A stretch of DNA of 64,000 bases from Closterium sp. Naga37s-1 (taxonomy: Eukaryota > Streptophyta > Zygnematophyceae > Desmidiales > Closteriaceae). The position numbers and the translations under genes were made by a program. The DNA is taken from contig CANJKZ010001148.1 in assembly GCA_947471745.1 (NCBI GenBank), forward strand, positions 1,065,001 through 1,129,000, in the 5' to 3' direction. Below the pieces are notes generated by a model, which saw only the letters and a program-made list of their open reading frames with translations, had not been told where the DNA came from and did not search any database. Below are positions 41,546 through 52,143 of the stretch, one piece after another (within the stretch, counting starts at the first letter, position 1; each line of letters opens with the position of its first letter).

Positions 41546-44500
41546 TCAAGAAGTGAGCAAGTGAGGGACAGTAGGCACTAGGCCTAGAACAGTACAGAAA
41601 CGCTGATGATCACAAGGCTGAAGCGCCTTGGTGAACACATCAGCAGTGTTGGCCCGAGTGGCCACGTAGGTAAGACGAAGCTGACCACGCTGCTGCTGCT
41701 CTCGAGCAAGGAAGTAGCGCAGAGCGATGTGCTTCATTCTGTGCTCCAGTCTGTGCTCCTGACACAAGGCAAGGGCGGCCTTGTTGTCGACGTACAGCAC
41801 TGGAGGAGAACGAGGCCGCTCTCCCAGGTCGGTCAGCAGGTAGGTGAGCCAGCGTAGCTCCTGGGCAGCCATGGCTGTGGCGTAGATCTCAGCCTCACAA
41901 CTGGAGCTGAGAACTGAAGACGAGCGTGTAGAACGCCAAGAAACTGAGCCAGAGCCAAGGCTGAAGGTGTAACCCTGAGACGACCGCTGAGTAGCCTGGT
42001 CGTCAGCCCAAGAAGCGTCTGAGTGTCCAGTGAGGACAACGTCGCGCCGTCCTCCAAGCACAAGCCCCATGCCCGACGTACTGCACAAGTAGCGCAACAC
42101 CCTCTTAGCAGCATCCATGTGCTCCTTCCGGTGACGGCCAGGAGCGACATAGCGTGCTAGGATGCTAAGAGGGTATGCAAGGTCAGGTCGAGTGCAAGTC
42201 TTCAGGTACATGAGGCAGCCCACAAGCTCTGGATACGGGCCACTCGGCTCTACGGACTCATCCGAAGGCAGAGCTGAGAGCGAGTGACCGGTAGGCAGAG
42301 GAGTGGGCTGAGGCGAGGAGTACGTGAAGCGGAAGCGCTGAAGGACCTGCTGCACCATGTGTGACTGAGTCAAGGTGATGGTGCGCTGTGCTCTGTCCCG
42401 GGTGATCCGCAAGCCAAGATAGCTTGTCAGCTCACCCAGGTCTGTGCACGTGTGTCTCTTCTGCAGCTCCGACTTCACGTGGGCGAGTGCCTCAGTGTCA
42501 GCAGTAGCAAAGACCAAGTCGTCTACGTACACTAGAACGTAGAACGGTGGCAGAGTGGTGTCGGTGCGTAGAAACAGCGACGGGTCAGCAGTAGAAGGAG
42601 CAAACCCAAGAGCAGCAAGAGTAGTCCTTAGTGTGTCGTGCCACTCACGGGGTGCCTGGCGGAGACCGTAGACTGGCCGCCGGAGGCTCCACTGGGTACC
42701 AGGAGGGAACGACCCAGTGAAGCCAGGTGGGCGGCGCAGCCAGATCTCCTCGTGCAGGCTGCCCTGTAGGAAAGCAGTGCTGAAGTCAAGAAAGTGGAGC
42801 TCGTAGTCACGCTGAGCAGCGACGTGCAGCAGAACCCGAAGAGTGGTCATCTTCGGGGTCGGGGAGAAGGTCTGGAAGAAGTCAACTCCCTCTCGGTGAC
42901 TGAAGCCTCGTGCAACGTAACGCGCCTTGAAGACAGGCGGAGAACCCGGCGGCCGCTTCACCCTGAAAATCCACATGCCACTGACGATGTTCGCCCCAGG
43001 TGGGGGAACCTCGTCGACGTAGGTGCCTGTGGACTTCCAAGAAGCCATCTCTGCGTCCATGGCTGTCTGCCACTGAGAGGAGTAGAGACCCTCCATCGCC
43101 TCTGCGTAAGAGCATGGGGTCTGGATGTCTGGTGCATCCGGGTCTCCCTCAGGGGCAATCAGCATGGACACGAGATGAGGTAAAGCAGCGGCAAAGCACT
43201 CAAACTCCTCCTGTCTGTCCTCAAGGACGTCCGTGCCAAGAGCACACTCACCCCCGACGAACGGAGGACAGACAGACTCAGACTCAGCAACAAGGCTAGC
43301 GGCGTAGTCTAGACGACAGGCGGCAGCAAAGTCAACAAGCTCAGAAACTAGAGCAGACGCAACAGTGGACTCAAAGGAAGGGTCACTGACAACAGTAGCG
43401 AGAAGACGCATGACAGTAGGACTGGCAGCACGAGTAAGGTCTGATGGCGGGTCAGCAACGTCAGGAAGAGAGGACGCAGGAGGAGACGGCAGAGGGACAC
43501 GCTGTGGAGCAGTGGAAGGACGCAGGGTCATATAGTGAGTGCCAAGGACAGGAGGAGGACGCTGACGCGGAGCACGACGACCAGCGCGGACAGCGCGGAC
43601 AGGCGACTCTGGACGCGACTCAGGCGACTCTGGACTAGACTCAGGCGACGGAGGACGAGACTCAGGCGCACGACGCTCAGTAAGACTACCCGTCGGCGCA
43701 GTGTAAGGAGAAGGACCAGGCAGCGGAGAGGCAGGCTGTAACTGTGACTGTGACTGGACAGGCGGTGGACTCAGTAGGGGAGGAGTAGGACCAGTAGAGG
43801 GCGGGAGACCAAGAACCTGCTGAAGGAGCGGAACGTAGTACGGCCGCGGCCGCTCAGCAACTCCAGCTCCAACCCCCTCAGCAGCTCCAGTCCCAGCAGC
43901 TTCAGTACCTCCAGTACGAGCACCTCCAGGACCAGCAGCTCCAGCAGCTCCAGCACCACCAGCACCACCAGCAGCACCAGCACCTCCAGCAGCTCCAGCA
44001 GCACCGCCAGCAGCAGCAGTGCCTCCAGCAGCTCCAGTACCAGCAGCACCTCCAGCAGCTCCAGTAGTACCAGCACCAGCAGCACCAGTACCAGCAGCAC
44101 CTCCAGCAGCTCCAGCAGCACCTCCAGCAGCTCCAGCAGCACTAGCACCAACAGCACCTCCAACAGCACCAGCAGCACCGCCAGCAGCAGCAGCACCTCC
44201 AGCAGCTCCAGCAGCACCAGCACCAGCAGCACCTCCAGCAGCGCCAGCAGCACCGCCAGCAGCAGCAGCACCTCCAGCAGCTCCAGCAGCACCAGCACCA
44301 GCAGCACCTCCAGCAGCGCCAGCAGCAGCAGCACCTCCAGCAGCTCCAGCACCAGCAGCACCTCCAGCTCCAGGGTCCGCGACACTAGTAGCGCCACTCC
44401 GGAGACTGCAGCGACGAGCGTACCACTCTCGGAGCCGCTGGGGAGAGGGCAGCTCCCGCCTAGGAGGGGAAGCACGAGCACGAGCTCCAGCATCACCTTT

Positions 44501-46939
44501 CCTGAGGCTGCAGTACTGTAAGTACCACTCACGCAGCTGCTGTGAGGAAAGAGCGCCTCCAGGTGTAGCACTCTCAGTCGCAGCACCCTCTGGCTCAGTA
44601 CCCTCAGACGTAGCACTCCCAGGCTCAGCACCCCCAGACTCAGCACCCCCAGACTCAGCACCCGCAGGCTCCGCACCCCCAGACTCCGCAACCCCAGGCT
44701 CTGCACCCCCAGGCTCCGCACCCCCAGGCTCCGCACGCTCAGGCTCAGCACCCCTAGCAGGACGAGAGTCGACAGCTACCTCGACAGGCTCAACCGGGTC
44801 TACCTGGGACACACCTGAGGGAGCGGCACCCTGAGGGGGGAGGGGGTCTACCACAGCAGCACCTGGCGCGAGGAAGAGAGGCGGGGGGGGGAGAGGGGCA
44901 GTGCGGTAGGGGAAGAGGCGGTAGTAGGGCACCGACTCGTCAAAAGTGACGTCCTGAGAGGGCAGGACACGGCGCGAGGTGGCGTGGTAAAACTGCCAAC
45001 CAGACGCGTCCGGGACAAAGCCAAGGAAGACACAAGGAACAGCGCGGGAGGAGAGCTTGTCCGCGGACGTATCGCGGACAAAAGCTCGAGATCCCCAGAC
45101 CCGGAAACGCGACGCATCGCCAACCTTCCCCGTCCACAGCAGTGTGGGCGAGGTCTCCGGCAAGGAGACACGGGGCCTGAAATTGAGCTGATGCGTAGCG
45201 TACCGGACCGCAAACGGCCACAGAAAGTGGGGGGCAGCCGCATGGATCAAGGAGGTACGAGCGACCTCCATGACCAAGCCAATGCGGCGCTCAGCAACCC
45301 CATTCTGCTGTGGAGAGGCCGGAAGCGTGAACGACTGCTCAATGCCCTCCCCCTGACAGAAGGCCCTCAAGAGGTCGGAGGAAAACTCCCCACCTCTGTC
45401 AGAGTGCAGACGCAGGACAGGGAAGTCCGAGTGGAACCTCTCGCTGAGCTGGAGACGGGCAGCGCGGATCCAAGGGATCAAAACATCAGGGACTTCACCC
45501 TTGGTGCGCAAGGGGAAGACCGTGGTGTAGCGCGAGTAGTCGTCAACAACTATCAAGAAGTACCTCTCGTGACCCTGTCCACGGACGCGGGCTGGGCCCC
45601 ACACGTGCATGTGGAGCGTCTGCAGGGGAGCAGTCGTCGGGGGAAACGAGGAGGAGTGAGGAGCGGCGCGCTGCCGCCCCTCGACACAGGGAAGACAGGG
45701 AGGAGCAGGCGAGGGTGGGAGGGGAGGGAGAACCCTGGGAAGACCAGAGACAAGGTACCGGGAGTGCATGCCACGAAGGCGCTGCACTGACGGGTGACCA
45801 AGGCGGTGGTGCCAGAGGACGGTCTTGTGCGCCAAGGAGCGACACAAGCAGGGGGCAGACAGCTGACCTGACGCAGACGCAGACGCAGCTACCTGAGGGG
45901 ACTCAGTGGTCAGTGTGTACAGGTCCGACCCCGGCTGCCGAGTGAAGGTAGCCAGGTGGCGACCCGTCCGAGCACATGTGCAGTGTGTCACGCGCTCGTA
46001 GGCAGGGGTGAACTGGTGGACACCCCCGTCCTGGAGCGCACGACCCGCCACCAAGTTCGTAGAGAACGAGGGGAGGTAGAGACCTGACAGTGTGCCCGAC
46101 GGGACCGCAGGACAAGGGAGGACAGTGGAGGAGGTCGCAATGACCGGACCCCCAGAGGGGTCAGCGAGGGAGACTGCAACCGGCCAAGCAAGCTGCTCAA
46201 GGGCAGTGCGGTCACGGAAGAAACAGCGGGAAGCACCTGAGTCTAGTGTGAAGGTGTGCAGTGCCTCAGTAGACGCAGTACCAGAGGGCGCAGACTCACG
46301 AGTACCTAGAGCAGCAGCCTCACCAGCACCTGGGGCAACAGACACACTAGCACCTAGAGCGGCAGCCTCACCAGCACCGGAGGCAACAGACACACGAGCA
46401 CCTAGTGCGGCAGCCTCACCAGTACCTAGAGCAGCAGACTGGATACCGGGGTCAGGCGGCACACACAGGTGACAGGCTCCCTCGGCACTAGCAGACAATG
46501 CATACATTGCAGTGAGAATAGCATCATAGGCAAGAGCAAAGATATCTACCCGCTGTCCAAGCAGCTCCACCCAGTTGGGGAGCTCAGCGTCGTCGCCAAA
46601 CTCTGTACGCCAAGCGTCACTCAGACGGGCGAAGCAGTGGGACTCTGTGTGACCACGCGTCCCGCAAGGCTGACCAGTCCGGGCACCCGTGCTAATAACG
46701 TACGGGCAGCGAGCAGTACTCAGCGACCCTCTACTCTGTGCGTACCACTCACGAAGCTGCTGGGGCGAAAGAGACTCGCGCGGGCGACTCTGCTGCTGCA
46801 CCGGGCCACTACAAGAAGTTCCCGAGCTACCCACTCCAGGACGACTCCCACTACGGCCACCCCGACAACCCCAACTGGCGTACCACTCACGAAGCTGCTG
46901 GGGCGTGAGGGACACACGCGGACGGCCGTGAAGCTGCAT
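41546..46939 (-). CDS. Copia C polyprotein, 1797 aa, lacking N-terminal Gag
   Basis: One uninterrupted ORF. It opens at MQLHGRPRVSLTPQQLREWY, so the N-terminal half of Gag is absent. Next come a second REWY repeat, the Cys/His knuckle (about residues 78-102), protease LDSGAS (about 232-237) and the pre-integrase motif VLWHHRLGHPS. Integrase reads TLHMHVWGPARVRG: the first catalytic Asp (HMDVWGP in A, B, D and E) is His. The other two acidic sites, in HSDRGGEFSS and QQNGVAERRIG, are present. A long Ala/Gly-rich linker contains REWY motifs. RT is intact (VFKARYVARGFS, YVDD), as is RNase H up to VPTVPHLLTS. The element keeps RT but should need Gag and integrase from elsewhere. Confidence 0.9.
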   Translation of the reverse strand: MQLHGRPRVSLTPQQLREWYASWGCRGGRSGSRPGVGSSGTSCSGPVQQQSRPRESLSPQQLREWYAQSRGSLSTARCPYVISTGARTGQPCGTRGHTESHCFARLSDAWRTEFGDDAELPNWVELLGQRVDIFALAYDAILTAMYALSASAEGACHLCVPPDPGIQSAALGTGEAAALGARVSVASGAGEAAALGASVSVAPGAGEAAALGTRESAPSGTASTEALHTFTLDSGASRCFFRDRTALEQLAWPVAVSLADPSGGPVIATSSTVLPCPAVPSGTLSGLYLPSFSTNLVAGRALQDGGVHQFTPAYERVTHCTCARTGRHLATFTRQPGSDLYTLTTESPQVAASASASGQLSAPCLCRSLAHKTVLWHHRLGHPSVQRLRGMHSRYLVSGLPRVLPPLPPSPAPPCLPCVEGRQRAAPHSSSFPPTTAPLQTLHMHVWGPARVRGQGHERYFLIVVDDYSRYTTVFPLRTKGEVPDVLIPWIRAARLQLSERFHSDFPVLRLHSDRGGEFSSDLLRAFCQGEGIEQSFTLPASPQQNGVAERRIGLVMEVARTSLIHAAAPHFLWPFAVRYATHQLNFRPRVSLPETSPTLLWTGKVGDASRFRVWGSRAFVRDTSADKLSSRAVPCVFLGFVPDASGWQFYHATSRRVLPSQDVTFDESVPYYRLFPYRTAPLPPPPLFLAPGAAVVDPLPPQGAAPSGVSQVDPVEPVEVAVDSRPARGAEPERAEPGGAEPGGAEPGVAESGGAEPAGAESGGAESGGAEPGSATSEGTEPEGAATESATPGGALSSQQLREWYLQYCSLRKGDAGARARASPPRRELPSPQRLREWYARRCSLRSGATSVADPGAGGAAGAGAAGGAAAAGAAGGAAGAGAAGAAGGAAAAGGAAGAAGGAAGAGAAGAAGGAAAAGGAAGAVGGAVGASAAGAAGGAAGAAGGAAGTGAAGAGTTGAAGGAAGTGAAGGTAAAGGAAGAAGGAGAAGGAGGAGAAGAAGPGGARTGGTEAAGTGAAEGVGAGVAERPRPYYVPLLQQVLGLPPSTGPTPPLLSPPPVQSQSQLQPASPLPGPSPYTAPTGSLTERRAPESRPPSPESSPESPESRPESPVRAVRAGRRAPRQRPPPVLGTHYMTLRPSTAPQRVPLPSPPASSLPDVADPPSDLTRAASPTVMRLLATVVSDPSFESTVASALVSELVDFAAACRLDYAASLVAESESVCPPFVGGECALGTDVLEDRQEEFECFAAALPHLVSMLIAPEGDPDAPDIQTPCSYAEAMEGLYSSQWQTAMDAEMASWKSTGTYVDEVPPPGANIVSGMWIFRVKRPPGSPPVFKARYVARGFSHREGVDFFQTFSPTPKMTTLRVLLHVAAQRDYELHFLDFSTAFLQGSLHEEIWLRRPPGFTGSFPPGTQWSLRRPVYGLRQAPREWHDTLRTTLAALGFAPSTADPSLFLRTDTTLPPFYVLVYVDDLVFATADTEALAHVKSELQKRHTCTDLGELTSYLGLRITRDRAQRTITLTQSHMVQQVLQRFRFTYSSPQPTPLPTGHSLSALPSDESVEPSGPYPELVGCLMYLKTCTRPDLAYPLSILARYVAPGRHRKEHMDAAKRVLRYLCSTSGMGLVLGGRRDVVLTGHSDASWADDQATQRSSQGYTFSLGSGSVSWRSTRSSSVLSSSCEAEIYATAMAAQELRWLTYLLTDLGERPRSPPVLYVDNKAALALCQEHRLEHRMKHIALRYFLAREQQQRGQLRLTYVATRANTADVFTKALQPCDHQRFCTVLGLVPTVPHLLTS

Positions 46940-48097
46940 CTGGCCACGCCAGGAGCAGCAGTAGCAGCAGTAGCGGCAGTAACAGCAGTAGCAGCAGGAG
47001 CAGTAAAAGCAGTAGCAGCAGTAGCAGCAGGAGCAGTAAAAGCAGTAGCAGCAGTAGCAGCGGTAGCAGTGCGGGCAGGGCAGTGCTCACCAGTGGTGGG
47101 AAGGGCAGGCGCAAGACGGCGACGACAGCGGGGCCGCTACAGCTGTAGGGCGGGGCCAGGCCGCGGCAGGGAGCTCCGCGGCAACTGCTGCAGGGCGGGG
47201 TCGGGCCACGACGGCGGCTGCTCCAGGGGCCAGGGGCGGCTCCTGCAGTGGCGGCTGCTCCAGGTGGCCAGGGGCGGCTGCTGCAGGGGCGGCTGCTCCA
47301 GGGTCCAGGGGCGGCTGTAGGTGCGGCTGCTCCAGGGGCCACGGGCGGCTGCTGCAGTGGCGGCTGCTCCAGGGGCCAGGGGCGGCTGCTGCAGTGGCGG
47401 CTCGGCTGGGGCGACGCGACGGGCTGGGGCAGCCCGCAAGGGCGACGCGACGGGCTAGGGCAGCCCGTAAGGGCGACGCGACGGGCTAGGGCAGCCCGCA
47501 AGGGCGACGCGACGGGCTAAGGCAGCCCGCAGGGGCGACGCGACGGGCTAAGGCAGCCCGCAGGGGCGACGCGACGGGCTAGGGCAGCCCGTAAGGGCGA
47601 CGCGACGGGCTAGGGCAGCCCGCAAGGGCGACGCGACGGGCTAAGGCAGCCCGCAGGGGCGACGCGACGGGCTGGGGCAGCCCGCAAGGGCGACGCGACG
47701 GGCTAAGGCAGCCCGCAAGGGCGACACGACGGGCAGGGGCAGCCCGCAAGGGCGACGCGACGGGCTAAGGCAGCCCGTAGGGGCGACGCGACGGGCTAGG
47801 GCAGCCCGCAAGGGCGACGCGACGGGCTAAGGCAGCCCGCAAGGGCGACGCGACGGGCTAGGGCAGCCCGCAAGGAAATTTTTTTTTTTTTTTTTTTTTT
47901 GAACGACGGCGCTAGTAGGGGCGCTCGACGGCGCTAGAAGGGGCGCTCGACGGCGCTAGAAGGGGCGCTCGACGGCGCTAGTAGGGGCGCTCGACGGCGC
48001 TAGTAGGGGCGCTCGACGGCGCTAGAAGGGGCGCTCGACGGCGCTAGTAGGGGCGCTCGACGGCGCGGCGGAACGGTGGGCCCAAACCAACGTCGGT
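46940..48097 (-). repeat. Tandem-repeat leader of copia C
   Basis: From the ORF outwards: Ala-codon type GCAGTAGCAGCAG repeats (46965-47070), GCGGCTGCTCCAGGGGCC repeats (47215-47400), about 16 units of a 29-30-bp repeat GGGCGACGCGACGGGCTA + GGCAGCCCGCAA (47410-47875), a T run (47879-47899), and eight units of CGACGGCGCTAGTAGGGGCGC (47905-48065). Confidence 0.85.
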
Positions 48098-48127
48098 CCT
48101 AGGTCTTGACCTAGGCGTCGGATACCA
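48075..48127 (-). promoter_or_regulatory. Copia C primer-binding site, hairpin and GGGCCC box
   Basis: Minus strand: TGGTATCCGACG (48116-48127), then CCTAGGTC-AA-GACCTAGG (48098-48115, 8-bp perfect stem), then GGGCCCACC (48075-48083). Confidence 0.75.
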
Positions 48128-48262
48128 TGTTAGAAACTAGAAGTGAACGAGAATGATTGAACTAGGAAAGTTGGGAGTACAAGTATGAAACCCTAGAGAT
48201 TGTACCCCCTAAGGCTAAACCCACTACAGCCTACAAAGCACAAACATATACAATGTTTGACA
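48128..48262 (-). repeat. 5' LTR of copia C
   Basis: 135 bp, identical to 41177-41311; flanked by CATGC. Confidence 0.95.
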
Positions 48263-49757
48263 CATGCCGCTACGGCGCGTTTCATCGTGATCTCGTTGAC
48301 ACGCACCGACGAAGACTCAGCCGAGCTCCAGCGAGGTAAGACGATGTTGTTACCATTTACTCGCATGGTGCAATCACCCATCGTCCAGTCGATTCGCGGA
48401 TTGTGTCGTCGCAGCCAATCACGGCCGAGTAAAATGTCGGTCCCGTCGAGGGTCGTTGCGAGCATTTCTTGGGTAAAGGTGAAGTTACCCCCGAATCGGA
48501 TCCGAACTCGGTCCACACGTTCCCGTATCGCCAGTGGCGTGCCGTCGACCAGTCGTGCGTCAACCTCAGGTAAACATCTGTCCAGTGGCAGTTTCAGTCT
48601 CTGTGCTGTGGCAGTGTTAATCAGGCTGTGGCTAACCCCCCCGTCTACGAAGATTTTAACTAATTCCGCTGTATTTTCCCGCTAAGCAGTATGGGGCTGT
48701 CTACCGTTGTACCCTCCTTATTCGGGCGGGTGTGGTCGATTGCGTGAACCGGCACAATCACTCGGTGAGGGTCGGTTGGGTCGGGCGAGCGGCGTGACCT
48801 GTCAGTAGAGGGCCCGTCTGCTACTGACTCCCAGCGTTTCCCTGCTGCTTGGTATGTTTCTGCTGCTCAGCTTCCCCCTTTCCTTTAGCGTTTTCCGGGC
48901 ATTCGCTCTTATGGTGCCCCGGCCTGTTGCACGCGAAGCAGCGCCCTTTGAACGGTGCGGCAGCGGCGTTCGCGGCGACGGCGTGTATTGTGGCGTGCTC
49001 GTTCTTCCCACGAGACCGATGTCCCCAGTTGATGTTGTTGCCGTAGGACCCCGGTCTCAGTCGGCGTAAGAAGTTGCCATAGCGAGGATGTCCTGAAATT
49101 CAGTGACATTGCGAAGCTGGATTTCTTGGGCAATTTCGTGTTTCAGGCCGCCGATGTAGCGGTCAATGCTTTCTCCCTCGTGCATGTAGCCCACCTGCTC
49201 GCACAACGCAAAAAACCCGCTAGTGTAGTCTTGGACGGAACCGAGCCGGCGCCAAGTGCGGAGCTTCTGACGCGCCGCGGTCGAAGCCGCGATTGGCTCG
49301 AATCGTGCGCGCAGACCTGCGCACCACGCGTCCCACGTGCAATATTGGGGTACCTCCACGAAATACGACGGTGCCCGGGTCCGGTTTGTCCTTCCCGTGT
49401 CGGTAGAGTCGCGTAGTCCACCGGCTTCGTGATGATGACGCGCCACCAGTCCATGGCGGGTCCTCTCAGCAGCGACACGGCATATCGAATCTTCGCCGAG
49501 TCCTCAGAGATGTAGTTGGCGTCGAAGAAGACGTTCATCGTGAACAACCACGCCTGAACGGTCGGACCACCCCGTTGGCTTGGATCGAAACAAGGCGGAC
49601 GCTGCGGCCTGAGCGGCATTGGTGACGGCAGTGCTAATTCGCCGATCGGCACCGAAATCGTGACGCGAGGTTGGCTCCTTGCTGCATTCGTCGCTCCGGG
49701 GTGTGTCGTGCCGTGGTCGTTGTCTCCGTCGTTGCGGGCGACGCCATCACTAGCCGC
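48263..49757 (-). pseudogene. Gypsy-1 Gag and protease (decayed)
   Basis: Minus strand from the deletion junction. Gag reads PLRPQRPPCFDPSQRGGPTV ... FDANYISEDSAKIRYAVSLL and GPAMDWWRV, shifts frame near 49400, then continues YCTWDAWCAGLRARFEPIAA to AMATSYAD. A CCHC zinc knuckle (CFACNRPGHHKSEC) is at about 48885-48945. The protease region has FVDGGVSHSLI (Asp-Gly-Gly in place of DSG/DTG) and ILLGRDWLRRHNPRIDW. The start of Gag and the 5' LTR are missing; they were removed at the junction with copia D. Confidence 0.8.
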
Positions 49758-52143
49758 GTGGTGCCAAAGAAGAGTCTCGTGCCGGACGCAGAACAGGAAA
49801 GTCCGAGCCGAAACTCTCTCTGAGCAGGAGACGAGCAGCGCGGATCCAATCGATCAGCACCTCAGTGACCTCACCCTTGCGACGCAAGGGGAAGACTGTG
49901 GTGTAGCGCGAGTAGTCGTCAACGACCAGCAGGAAGTAACGCTCGTGACCCTGTCCACGGACGCGGGCTAGGCCCCACACGTCCATGTGGAGAGTCTGCA
50001 GAGGAGCCTCTGTCGGAGGAAACTCAGAGGAGTGAGGAGCGGCGCGCTGCCGGCCCTCAACACAAGGAACACAGGTAGGGGCAGGCCCTGGAGGAAGGGG
50101 AGGGAGGGACTCTGGGAGACCTGAAACAAGGACACGGGAGGCCATACCTCGAAGACGAGGCAGGGAGGGGTGACCAAGGCGGTGGTGCCAAAGAAGAGTC
50201 TCGTGTGACAAAGGACGACACGAGCAGGGGGCAGACGCCGGACTAGACCTGGACGCAGCAGCAAACACCTGACCAGACGCGGCTACCTGACCAGAAGCAG
50301 TGGCAGGAGGAGACACAGTAGTCAGTGTGTAGAGGCTCGACCCAGGCCGACGGGTGAACGTGGCCAGGTGGCGGCCCGTCCGAGAGCAAGTACAGTGGGT
50401 CACACGCTGACCTCCCGGGGTGAACTGGTCATCCCACACGTCCTGGAGGTCAGCTCCACTCACCAAGTTCGTAGAGAACGAGGGGAGGTGGAGTCCCGAC
50501 AGTAAGCCCGACGGGGCCGCAGGACACGGTAGAACCGTGGAGGAGTGCGCAAGGACTGGGCCCCCAGAGGGGTCAGCCAGGGAGACTGCAACCGGCCGAC
50601 TGAGCGGTATGAGTGTGGTGCTGTCGCGAAAGAAAGAGCGCGAAGCACCTGAGTCAAGTGTGAAGGTGTGTAGGGCCTCAGTAGGTGCAGTACCAGAGAG
50701 AGCAGACTCACCAGCACCTGAAGCAGCAGACTCACTAGCACCTGGAGCGGCAGACTCACTAGCACCTGGAGCAGCAGACTCACTAGCACCTAGAGCAGCA
50801 GCCTCAATGCCTGGGTCGGGCGGAACACACAGGTAACAGTCACCCTCAACACTATCAGTCACAGCATACATGGCAGCAAGAATAGCATCGAAATCAAGAT
50901 CAAAGATAGCAATATTCTGCTTCAGCAGATCACCCCAGCGGGGGAGCTCAACAGCGTCAGGAAACTGCGCACGCCAGGCGTCACTCAGGCGACCGAAGCA
51001 GCGCTGCGAAGTGTGCGGCAGTCCGCACGTCTCTCTACGGCGCCCGCCTGCGCGAAGAACGTAAGTGCAGGGACCAACACCCCCAGCCCTCCCACGCCCA
51101 GCGTACCACTCACGAAGCTGCAGGGGCAAAAGGGTCTCACGGGAACGCGGCTGCTGCTGGCGCTGGCTACCGCCAAAGCCTCCACGCTGTGCGATACCTC
51201 GGCCAGCACCACCACCGTCTCCACCTCCACCGCCGCTGCCGCTGCCTCCTCCACCTCCACTGCCGCCCCCACTCCCGCCACCACCCCCACCGCCACCACC
51301 ACCCCCTCCGCCCCCTCCACCGCCGCCCCCTCCGTCCCCTCCACCACCCCTGCCCCCCTTGCCCTTGCTGTTGCGGCGCCTCCCACTAGGAGCAGACGCA
51401 GCCCCAACCTCCTCAGTGCCAACGAGGTCGACAGCAGCAGCAGAAGCAACAGAGGGGAGAAGGGGGACGGGGGAGCACCCCTCAAAGAAAGGGGCGCGGG
51501 AGTCGCCGCGAGAAGCACCTACAGCAACAATACTCTTCTCTGCTGCAGTAAGGCGCTCCTCAAGCAGGTCGACGGTGAGCTCAGTGGGGCAAAGGGAGAG
51601 AAAGTGGTCCCTGACTGAAGAGAGAGAGTCAGGGAGACGGGTGACTAGGTAGTAGAGAGTGATGTACATGGGGGGGGGGGTGTGCTTGGCACAGAACTCA
51701 GTGGGAAGCGCAGCGCGGTAGCGGGTGTCACTAGTGCGGAGGTGAGTAATGAGGTCAGCGACTGTGGCAAAGGCAGCAAGGTCAGGGAATAGGTACGGCA
51801 GCATGAGGCGGCTAAGAGCAGCAGTGGCAGGGGAAGAGTAGCGCGCGACAACAGCGTCATACAAAGACTTTGCAGTCTTAATCTGGCCAAAGTGCGCGCG
51901 CTCAGCAGACGGCAGGTGACTACGAACAGCAGGACGAGCAACAGCGTCACGAGTGGTCCACTGCGAGCGAACCGTACTGTCAGCAGTGGCAGCAGGTGCT
52001 GGAGAGACACCGGACGTGTGATCGAACAGGGAGACTCCGTCCTTGGAGTCGCACTGGAGAAACAGCTGTAGGTCGTCTACCCAAACCTCGAAGTCAACAG
52101 CACGACCCTCAGCATCAAAGGTAAGAACAGTAGGACTAGCCAT
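49750..52143 (-). pseudogene. Copia D Gag-Pol, truncated in integrase (797 aa)
   Basis: Complete Gag: MASPTVLTFDAEGRAVDFEV, MYITLYYLVTRLPDSLSSVR through the homopolymer that breaks B, a Gly-rich tract, LREWYAGRGRAGG and the knuckle CTYVLRAGGRRRETCGLPHT. Then protease LDSGASRSFFRD, LLWHHRLGHPS, and integrase TLHMDVWGLARVRGQGHERY to GSDFPVLR. There it runs into the filler and stops. This Gag and the one of E are the only intact Gag reading frames in the window. Confidence 0.85.
49758..49781. other. 24-bp templated filler at the gypsy-1 / copia D junction
   Basis: These 24 bases are identical to 50182-50205 inside copia D (the HETLLWHH codons), in the same orientation but another reading frame. 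They sit between the broken end of D (after FPVLR in integrase) and gypsy-1 gag. Confidence 0.75.

Larger units (their letters stand above)
41177..48262 (-). mobile_element. Copia element C, recent, Gag-deleted
   Basis: 7086 bp. LTRs 48128-48262 (5') and 41177-41311 (3') are identical over 135 bp. Target duplication CATGC (41172-41176 and 48263-48267). Inserted into gypsy-1 between the protease and RT regions. Confidence 0.95.
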
